Below, piece by piece: positions 1 to 4,139 of a stretch of DNA of 5,167 nt (the first letter of the stretch is position 1; each line of letters begins with the position of its first letter). The notes under the pieces were generated by a model. That model ran no database searches, had not been told where the DNA came from, and saw nothing but the letters and a program-made list of their open reading frames with translations. The position numbers and the translations under genes are program-made. Source of the stretch: JBBRGG01 sp038240875 (GTDB lineage Bacteria; Planctomycetota; Phycisphaerae; Phycisphaerales; UBA1924). The stretch is from positions 1 through 5,167 of the forward strand of contig JBBRGG010000231.1 in the NCBI GenBank assembly GCA_038240875.1, given 5' to 3'.

Positions 1-27
1 GGGTGGTGGTAGTGGTGGTGGGTTGGG
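1..27 (+). repeat. G-rich GGT-type tract at the left edge
   Basis: The first 27 bases are almost only G and T, made of GGT units and two GGG runs near the end. Several closely spaced GG/GGG runs could allow a G-quadruplex on this strand. The rest of the stretch up to the upp start holds no open reading frame I recognise. It contains a weak 11-nt direct repeat beginning GTGCCA at 81-91 and 92-102. The tract may belong to an element or gene that starts outside the window. Confidence 0.4.
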
Positions 28-170
28 ATTGGCTTGCTTCGAACGAGAAGTCGCAGGAGTTGACACGAGCGGGGACGCATGTGCCAGGCAAGTGCCAAGC
101 GAAGAGCGTAGATCGTTGTGTGGTTGAAACCGTGGTACCCTGTGTGCATGGACGCAGCCAAAAAGAAACA

Positions 171-215
171 GGCCAAGAAGACAAAGGTCATAAAGACAGA
201 GGTCAAGAAGAGAGG
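171..215 (+). repeat. 15-nt imperfect tandem repeat, three units, upstream of upp
   Basis: Three successive 15-mers start with GGCC or GGTC followed by purine-rich sequence (units 171-185, 186-200, 201-215). The stretch is open in the upp frame and would encode a lysine-rich pentapeptide series (AKKTK, VIKTE, VKKRG). It could therefore be an N-terminal tail of the enzyme if translation starts at the ATG at 148. Its Val codons are GTC and its Ala codons GCA/GCC, while the gene body prefers GTG and GCG. It also resembles the purine-rich spacer repeats elsewhere in the window, so I favour untranslated leader. Confidence 0.55.
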
Positions 216-231
216 GACGGGTTTGGGGCAC

Positions 232-903
232 ATGGCGACGCGTGCGCACGCGGGATCTGGGTCGCGGAGGAGTGCGCATCCGAACCTCGTGGTGTTTGAT
301 CATCCACTGATACAACATAAGTTAAGTTACTTGCGCGATAGTATGACGACGCACAGGCCGTTTCGTGCGTTGTTATATCAGATTGCGGGGTTGATGGTGT
401 TTGAGGTGACGCGATCGCTGCCGACGCGGTCGCTGGATGTGCAGACGCCGATGGAAGTGACGCGGGGCGAGCGGTTGGATGGGCGGATCACGGTTGTGCC
501 GGTGTTGCGATCGGGGCTTGGGATGGCCGAGGGGGTGTTGGAGATGATGCCCGAGGCGCGGGTGGGGCATTTGGGGCTGGCGCGAGATGAAGCAACGCTG
601 CAGCCACGAGTGTATTTGAATCGATTGCCTAGGGATTTGGATGCGGGGCCGGTGTTGCTGGTGGACCCGATGCTGGCGACAGGTGGCTCGGCGAGTGAAG
701 CGGTATCGATATTGAAGAAGGCGGGGGCGAGGGATGTGCGGATGATATGTTTGGTTGCGTCGCCTGAGGGTGTGCGGCGGATGGGGAGCGATCATCCAGA
801 TGTGACGGTGTATGCGGCGGCGCTAGATCGGGCGCTGAATGAACGCGGGTTTATTGTGCCTGGGCTTGGCGATGCGGGCGACCGAATGTATGGGACGGAC
901 TAA
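232..903 (+). CDS. upp: uracil phosphoribosyltransferase
   Basis: This cytoplasmic salvage enzyme joins uracil to PRPP to give UMP and pyrophosphate. Numbering the 223-residue product from 232, the family features appear in order: the N-terminal DHPLIQHKL segment (23-31), the ITVVPVLRSGLGM block (86-98), the PRPP-binding loop VDPMLATGGS (144-153), ASPEG (176-180) and the uracil-binding C-terminus IVPGLGDAGD (208-217) ending in YGTD. Known UPRTs are about 208 residues, so this start leaves a tail of some 20 residues. An ATG at 148 or a GTG at 118 would lengthen it to 251 or 261 residues with a Lys-rich extension. I chose 232 because codon use before it is unlike the body and no start has a clear ribosome binding site. 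It is an isolated + strand gene with no recognisable terminator. The family call is very secure; the start is not. Confidence 0.95.
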   Translation: MATRAHAGSGSRRSAHPNLVVFDHPLIQHKLSYLRDSMTTHRPFRALLYQIAGLMVFEVTRSLPTRSLDVQTPMEVTRGERLDGRITVVPVLRSGLGMAEGVLEMMPEARVGHLGLARDEATLQPRVYLNRLPRDLDAGPVLLVDPMLATGGSASEAVSILKKAGARDVRMICLVASPEGVRRMGSDHPDVTVYAAALDRALNERGFIVPGLGDAGDRMYGTD

Positions 904-971
904 AGGCCAAGAGCTAAATGATTGAAGGGGTAGGGGGAGGTGAAGGTAAAGAAGCGCGAATCGGGAAGGCA

Positions 972-996
972 CACCATGATCGAAACGATCATGGTG
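972..996. repeat. perfect 11-bp inverted repeat with AAA loop
   Basis: The arm CACCATGATCG is followed by AAA and then by its exact reverse complement. In RNA this would be a strong hairpin about 70 bases after the upp stop codon. It could stabilise the 3' end of the upp transcript or, as DNA, be a dyad operator. No T tract follows on either strand, so it is not a standard intrinsic terminator. Confidence 0.75.
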
Positions 997-1001
997 GCAC
1001 G

Positions 1002-1094
1002 AAGGCAAAGGCAAATTCAAAGATAAGTGGCGGGGAGAGCCGGACCACCCAAGGCAAAGGCAATCAAGATAGAAGGTGCCTAAGGCAAAGGCAA
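1002..1094 (+). repeat. three exact copies of the 13-mer AAGGCAAAGGCAA
   Basis: Identical copies lie at 1002-1014, 1051-1063 and 1082-1094. Each is about two turns of a GGCAAA hexamer, separated by unrelated sequence. A related run, GCAAAGGCAAGGC, occurs at 4010-4022 just after the gldF-like gene. This pattern fits a dispersed spacer repeat family with purines on the + strand. Confidence 0.8.
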
Positions 1095-1130
1095 AGACGC
1101 GCCTTGATCGAAGCCAGTTCGAGTTGAGGT

Positions 1131-1140
1131 GATCATGGTG
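1131..1140 (+). repeat. third copy of the GATCATGGTG arm
   Basis: This 10-mer is identical to the right arm of the inverted repeat at 987-996. The word CACCATGATC (either strand) therefore occurs three times within 170 bases. The copy has no partner arm close by. It may be a half-site or a decayed copy of the same element. Confidence 0.55.
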
Positions 1141-1151
1141 CTATGGACGTG

Positions 1152-1198
1152 CCGCCACCCCAAGCCTTGGCACCTTTCGGTGATGGCTGGGGTGACGG
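1152..1198 (-). other. long GC-rich stem-loop, possible 3' UTR structure or REP-like palindrome
   Basis: The outer pairing is CCG (1152-1154) with CGG (1196-1198), then after a C/A mismatch CACCCC (1156-1161) with GGGGTG (1189-1194), continuing through one bulged A to GCC/GGC. After a small internal loop, CACC (1171-1174) pairs with GGTG (1179-1182). The apical loop reads TTTC on + and GAAA on -, a GNRA tetraloop, so the minus strand is the more likely RNA sense. That places it about 70 bases downstream of the STAS gene stop. No U tract follows on either strand. I recognise no named riboswitch or RNA family. Confidence 0.5.
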
Positions 1199-1221
1199 GC
1201 TCTCTCCCTCCAGGCGGAAAC

Positions 1222-1235
1222 CTGAAAGCTGAAAA
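1222..1235 (+). repeat. short CTGAAA heptamer repeat
   Basis: CTGAAAG is followed directly by CTGAAAA and then by a decayed unit, TAGCTGA. It is a minor element, but it shares the 7-nt period seen in both gld spacers. Confidence 0.45.
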
Positions 1236-1268
1236 TAGCTGATTGACTACATGGCGATTTTTTGGTGA

Positions 1269-1862
1269 CTACGCCGCGTAGCGTGTGGGTAGTGGCGGGG
1301 GTGTGGCGGGGACTGAGAAGCTGGCGGGGGCTAGGCTGGCGGGGGCTAGGCCTTGAGATTCGGGGATGGCGACGGGGATATCGAGCATTCGAGCGACGGC
1401 GAGTCGCCAATTTGATACTGGTTCTTCGCCGAGGGCTTTGAGTGCGGAGGCTTTGTCGCGTTCGAGGACGAGGTGATCGAGGAGGCCGGTGTCTCGGATG
1501 GTTCTGGCAGAGGCGGCGTCCATGCCGAAGAGAACGAGCTCGCCGCCTTGGGTGCGGCAGCGTCGCGTGAGGCAGATCAGGGCGTTGATCCAGGCGCAGG
1601 AGAAGGACGTGACTTGCGAGAGGTCCATGGCAACGCGACCTTGTGCCAAGTCGCAGAGGTCGGAGAGAGGCCCTTCGAGAAGGTTTGCCTGTCGTTCACG
1701 GATGACTGGAAAGTTAAGGGAGACGACGGCCGCCTTGCCTACGTGGGAGACCGAAACGACGGACTGAGGTGGCGTGTGTTCCGCCCGTTGCAGTGCGAGC
1801 ATAATGGGTTCCGCTACGAGAGAGAGGACGGGGGCGACGCGGTTCCACGCTGGAATCGCCAT
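1269..1862 (-). CDS. STAS-domain protein (anti-sigma-factor-antagonist-like)
   Basis: The product has 197 residues. Residues about 33-147 form one STAS fold: a first strand SVVSVSHVGKAAVVSLNF, then a strand-turn-helix, the core strand RVAMDLSQV (76-84), the loop TSFSCAW (85-91) before helix 2, the strand GGELVLFGMD (107-115) and the IRDTGLLDHL segment (122-131). Stand-alone STAS proteins often act in partner-switching control of sigma factors or envelope functions. Aligned by eye with SpoIIAA-type proteins, Ser88 matches the residue before the phospho-acceptor and Cys89 matches the acceptor, so classic serine phosphorylation is doubtful. Residues 170-197 are a Pro/Ala-rich tail with a tandem duplication. 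No kinase or sigma gene is adjacent. It is transcribed divergently from the gld operon. The start is uncertain: Met21 would also keep the whole domain, and neither has a clear ribosome binding site. Confidence 0.8.
   Translation of the reverse strand: MAIPAWNRVAPVLSLVAEPIMLALQRAEHTPPQSVVSVSHVGKAAVVSLNFPVIRERQANLLEGPLSDLCDLAQGRVAMDLSQVTSFSCAWINALICLTRRCRTQGGELVLFGMDAASARTIRDTGLLDHLVLERDKASALKALGEEPVSNWRLAVARMLDIPVAIPESQGLAPASLAPASFSVPATPPPLPTRYAA
1321..1350 (-). repeat. perfect 15-bp tandem duplication in the STAS gene tail
   Basis: CTGGCGGGGGCTAGG occurs twice back to back (1321-1335 and 1336-1350). On the coding strand it gives the repeated pentapeptide LAPAS within the Pro/Ala-rich C-terminus. 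Being perfect and in frame, it looks like a recent slippage duplication in a tail with little structural constraint. Confidence 0.85.
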
Positions 1863-1908
1863 CGGATGCTGGACTTGGCGAGGTTGGCCTTGGGTGCCTT
1901 GGCGAAGA

Positions 1909-1938
1909 AGTATCCAAAATAAGATGGGTAGATGCCAA
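1909..1938 (-). promoter_or_regulatory. candidate sigma-70-type promoter for the STAS gene
   Basis: Read on the minus strand, TTGGCA (1938-1933; 5 of 6 matches to TTGACA) is followed after 18 bases by GATACT (1914-1909; 4 of 6 matches to TATAAT). Transcription would begin near 1902, giving a leader of about 40 bases before the ATG at 1862. The match is modest and the call rests on sequence alone. Confidence 0.35.
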
Positions 1939-1979
1939 CGAAGTGGGTGATGTGCGAGCGTGGTGCGGTGGACTGATGG

Positions 1980-1994
1980 GGTTGGAGTGGTTGG
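1980..1994 (+). other. potential two-tetrad G-quadruplex
   Basis: GGTTGGAGTGGTTGG has four GG pairs with loops of 2, 3 and 2 bases. It differs by one loop base from the well-known thrombin-binding aptamer GGTTGGTGTGGTTGG, which folds into an antiparallel two-tetrad quadruplex. Further GG and GGGG runs flank it. In a region this G-rich such a match may be chance. Confidence 0.35.
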
Positions 1995-2176
1995 TGGGGC
2001 TGGAGGCTGTGTGGAGGGGAAGGTTTGGAGGAGTTGGCTGTATTGATGGTGAACGGTCGATAGAGTTCTCGGAACTTGTGTGGCGGCGAGGCGACAAAGA
2101 AGTAGAAGGACGCTGGGGTTGCATGGTGTTTGCGTGGGCGATGTGGTTGGCGCGAGCTGGTGTGAAGGCAATTGAA

Positions 2177-2182
2177 AGAGGA
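2177..2182 (+). promoter_or_regulatory. ribosome binding site of the gldA-like gene
   Basis: AGAGGA precedes the ATG at 2188 by five bases, a good Shine-Dalgarno match. It fixes the start of the ATPase and argues against the overlapping upstream frame. Confidence 0.7.
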
Positions 2183-2187
2183 ACGGC

Positions 2188-3162
2188 ATGGGTGATGCGT
2201 TGATCGAATTGTCAGGATTGACTAAGCGGTTTGGGCCGGAGGGGCCTGGGGGCATCCTCGCGGTAGATCGCGTGAGCTTTGTGGTTGGGCCGGGCGAGGT
2301 GCTTGGTTTTTTGGGCCCAAATGGTGCGGGCAAGAGCACGACGATGAAGATGGTGACGGGGTATCTCGCGCCGACAAGCGGGAGCGCGAAGGTGTGCGGG
2401 GTTGATGTGGCGGCGGACCCGATTACCACGAAATCGCAGGTTGGGTATTTGCCTGAGGGCGCGCCGTTGTATTCGGATATGACGCCAGATGGTTTTTTGA
2501 GCTTTGTGGCGCGAGCACGAGGGATGTCGCGGCGCGATGCGAAGAAGGCTATTGAGGTTGCGGTGTCGGCGACAAACATCGGCGGGGTTTTGGGGCAGTC
2601 GATCGATACTTTGAGCAAGGGGTTTAAGAGGCGGGTGGGGCTTGCGCAGGCGATTGTGCACGGGCCACGGGTTTTAGTGTTGGATGAGCCGACTGATGGG
2701 CTTGATCCAAATCAGAAGCGCGAGGTGCGTGGGCTGATTGCCAATATGGCCAAGCAGGAGGGGAAGGCGGTCGTGCTGTCGACGCACATATTGGAAGAAG
2801 TGACGGCGGTGTGTACGCGAGTGATATTGATTGCGCGAGGGCGGATCGTGGTGGACTGCACGCCTGAGCAGTTGCTGTCGCGGTCGAAGTATCACAATGC
2901 GGTGACGCTGTCGCTGGTGCCACCGGCGGGGACGATGTTGTTTGAGGTGCTGGGGAAGGTGCCTGGGGTGCGTGTGGTGGAAGACATGGGACGCAAGACC
3001 ACGGCGGATGGGGTTGAGGTGACGTGTACATTGATCGCGGAGCGAGGAATGGTGATTGCGCCAGCGATCAGCCATTTGATACGCGAGCGGTCGTGGCAGG
3101 TTTCGCTGATGCGATTGGAGATGGGGCGGCTGGATGATGTGTTCAGAGAGTTGACGGCGTGA
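2188..3162 (+). CDS. gldA: ABC transporter ATP-binding protein, GldA-like
   Basis: This 324-residue nucleotide-binding subunit would drive an ABC-2 exporter at the inner face of the cytoplasmic membrane. The full ATPase set is visible: an aromatic A-loop region near Phe15, Walker A GPNGAGKST (43-51), Q-loop Gln84 in SQVGYLPEGAPLYSDMT, signature LSKGF (142-146), Walker B VLVLDEP (162-168) with catalytic Glu167, D-loop GLDP (171-174) and switch His200 in STHILEEV. The LPEGAPLY segment after the Q-loop, LSKGF in place of LSGGQ, and GLDPNQ are typical of GldA proteins. About 100 residues at the C-terminus form the accessory region common in this family. It heads the operon with the permease and auxiliary protein, 109 bases before the permease. 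The symbol reflects homology; a gliding role is not implied. Confidence 0.93.
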   Translation: MGDALIELSGLTKRFGPEGPGGILAVDRVSFVVGPGEVLGFLGPNGAGKSTTMKMVTGYLAPTSGSAKVCGVDVAADPITTKSQVGYLPEGAPLYSDMTPDGFLSFVARARGMSRRDAKKAIEVAVSATNIGGVLGQSIDTLSKGFKRRVGLAQAIVHGPRVLVLDEPTDGLDPNQKREVRGLIANMAKQEGKAVVLSTHILEEVTAVCTRVILIARGRIVVDCTPEQLLSRSKYHNAVTLSLVPPAGTMLFEVLGKVPGVRVVEDMGRKTTADGVEVTCTLIAERGMVIAPAISHLIRERSWQVSLMRLEMGRLDDVFRELTA

Positions 3163-3226
3163 GAAAGGCGTGAAGAAGGTATTCGGGAAAGGCAGAAGGC
3201 AACAGGTAGAAGGCAAACTGGTTTGT
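3156..3226 (+). repeat. tandem spacer repeat, 11-nt then 7-nt period
   Basis: Starting at the gldA-like stop codon, GGCGTGAGAAA (3156-3166) is followed by GGCGTGAAGAA (3167-3177). From 3178 the spacer can be cut into 7-mers each beginning with G: GGTATTC, GGGAAAG, GCAGAAG, GCAACAG, GTAGAAG, GCAAACT and GGTTTGT. It fills most of the gap between the ATPase and permease genes. The seven-base period rules out a conserved reading frame of simple repeats and suggests slippage growth. The GGTATTC and GGGAAAG units recur after the permease. Confidence 0.65.
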
Positions 3227-3261
3227 TGATACACGACACGAAGCAGCGAGCGGTAGCATGC

Positions 3262-3266
3262 AGGAG
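3262..3266 (+). promoter_or_regulatory. ribosome binding site of the permease gene
   Basis: AGGAG lies five bases before the ATG at 3272. This is a near-consensus Shine-Dalgarno sequence and decides the permease start. Confidence 0.75.
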
Positions 3267-3271
3267 CGGTT

Positions 3272-4000
3272 ATGAAAGGTTTATCGGCGGTCTATCAGCG
3301 AGAGCTCACGGGGTATTTCGCTACGCCTGTGGCGTATGTGTTCATCGTGATTTTTTTAGTGCTCGCGGGCGTGTTCACGTTCCAAATAGGTGGATTCTTT
3401 CAGCGGAACAATGCGGATTTGCAGCCATTTTTCAGCTTTCATCCGTGGCTGTACTTGTTCTTGGTGCCTGCGGTATCGATGCGGCTTTGGGCTGACGAAC
3501 GCAGGACGGGGACCATTGAGTTGTTGATGACGCTGCCGATTTCGGGGCTGGGCGCGGTGCTTGGGAAGTATTTAGCAGCGTGGACGTTTGCGGGCGCTGC
3601 GCTTTTACTCACGTTTCCGGTGTGGATCACGGTGAACTATTTAGGCAGCCCGGACAACGGCGCAATTGTGGTTGGGTATATCGGGAGCATGTTGCTCGCG
3701 GGAGCGTATTTGGCGATTGGTTCGTGCGTGAGCGCGATGACGCGGAGCCAGGTGATCGCGTTTGTGGTATCGGTTGTTGTGTGCTTTGGTTTCTTGGTGG
3801 CGGGCCTGCCACCGGTTATGGATGCGTTTGCAGGGTGGGCGCCACGCGCGGTAGCGGAGACGATTGGCGGGTTTAGTTTCTTGACGCGATTTGACTCGAT
3901 CACCAAAGGCGTGATTGACGCGCGCGATGTGATCTTCTTTGGATCGTTGACCAGCGTGTGCCTTGCGCTGAATGTGGTGCTGGTGGGAGCGAGAAGGTGA
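3272..4000 (+). CDS. gldF: ABC-2 type permease, GldF-like
   Basis: This 242-residue integral membrane protein is the channel-forming partner of the preceding ATPase. Six hydrophobic segments can be read at about 18-38, 56-72, 100-123, 131-153, 160-180 and 219-239. The N-terminal YQRELTGYFATPVAYVFI, the PWLYLFLVPAVSMRLWADERRTGTIELLMTLPIS block (58-91) and the GYIGSMLLAGAYLAIG helix (135-150) are characteristic of GldF/NosY-type permeases. The DERRTGTIELL stretch probably forms the cytoplasmic coupling segment that contacts the ATPase. The length is normal for the family and there is no sign of a frameshift. A second permease gene does not follow; the auxiliary protein does. Substrate unknown. 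Confidence 0.92.
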   Translation: MKGLSAVYQRELTGYFATPVAYVFIVIFLVLAGVFTFQIGGFFQRNNADLQPFFSFHPWLYLFLVPAVSMRLWADERRTGTIELLMTLPISGLGAVLGKYLAAWTFAGAALLLTFPVWITVNYLGSPDNGAIVVGYIGSMLLAGAYLAIGSCVSAMTRSQVIAFVVSVVVCFGFLVAGLPPVMDAFAGWAPRAVAETIGGFSFLTRFDSITKGVIDARDVIFFGSLTSVCLALNVVLVGARR

Positions 4001-4009
4001 GGGTAGAAA

Positions 4010-4067
4010 GCAAAGGCAAGGCTTAAAAGAAGGGTATTTGGAATTCGGTATTCGGCAATCGGGAAAG
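4010..4067 (+). repeat. spacer repeat with 7-nt period after the permease gene
   Basis: A GCAAAGGCAAGGC run (4010-4022) is followed from 4033 by five 7-mers starting with GG: GGTATTT, GGAATTC, GGTATTC, GGCAATC and GGGAAAG. The last units match those in the preceding gld spacer, and AATCGGGAA (4057-4065) also occurs at 959-967 after upp. The three spacers thus share one degenerate repeat vocabulary. Confidence 0.65.
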
Positions 4068-4115
4068 ATAAAGAGAAAAGACAAAGGCGTTTGGCATTCT
4101 GCACGAATCATTAAC

Positions 4116-4119
4116 AAGG
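4116..4119 (+). promoter_or_regulatory. weak ribosome binding site before the gldG-like gene
   Basis: AAGG sits five bases before an in-frame TTG (4125) but 20 bases before the ATG at 4140. It therefore favours the TTG, which would add five residues (MARVF). The motif is short, so the ATG is kept as the default start. Confidence 0.35.
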
Positions 4120-4139
4120 TTTCATTGGCACGCGTATTT

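Larger units (their letters stand above)
904..1268. other. gene-free, repeat- and structure-rich spacer between upp and the STAS gene
   Basis: This 365-base convergent spacer separates upp (+) from the STAS gene (-). Reading frames exist on both strands, but their translations are low-complexity and repeat-derived and show no family motif. It holds a perfect inverted repeat, a third copy of that repeat's arm, a triplicated 13-mer, a long stem-loop and a CTGAAA-type heptamer repeat, each listed separately. A T6 run at 1258-1263 has no GC-rich stem directly before it, so I do not call a terminator. A TGACTAC direct repeat lies at 1244-1250 and 1266-1272. Confidence 0.7.
1863..2187. other. divergent intergenic region, G-rich on the + strand
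   Basis: These 325 bases separate the STAS gene (-) from the gldA-like gene (+). A GTG-started frame of 86 codons from 1943 overlaps the next gene's start, has no ribosome binding site and shows no family resemblance. I treat it as non-coding. The stretch 1981-2040 has 34 G and only 3 C on the + strand. A candidate minus-strand promoter is listed separately. I found no convincing sigma-70 promoter for the gldA-like gene. Confidence 0.6.

Noticed and set aside
60..88. Sigma-70 promoter for upp with TTGACA at 60-65
   Set aside because: The -35 match is perfect, but nothing resembling a -10 box lies 16-19 bases downstream.
142..146. A novel defence or mobile system in this window
   Set aside because: All coding regions belong to known housekeeping or transport families, and no transposase, integrase, nuclease, reverse transcriptase or toxin motif was found on either strand.
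1002..1094. CRISPR-like array
   Set aside because: Repeats are only 13 bases, spacing is irregular (36 and 18 bases between copies), and no cas genes are nearby.
918..1127. 69-codon plus-strand frame after upp
   Set aside because: Its sequence consists largely of the inverted repeat and the AAGGCA repeats; there is no family motif or good ribosome binding site.
1227..1263. Intrinsic terminator (AGCT stem followed by T6)
   Set aside because: The stem is only 4 bp and AT-containing, and 17 bases separate it from the T run, which is too far for a rho-independent terminator.
1943..2203. 86-codon plus-strand frame before the gldA-like gene
   Set aside because: It has a GTG start without a ribosome binding site, a Gly/Trp/Val-rich translation driven by the G-rich DNA, and overlap with a well-supported start in another frame.
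1863..2618. Long N-terminal extension of the STAS protein (minus-strand frame open back to 2618)
   Set aside because: Most of the extension is the reverse shadow of the gldA-like gene; the rest is a C/A-rich spacer with Pro/Thr/His low complexity. The STAS domain is complete from the Met at 1862.
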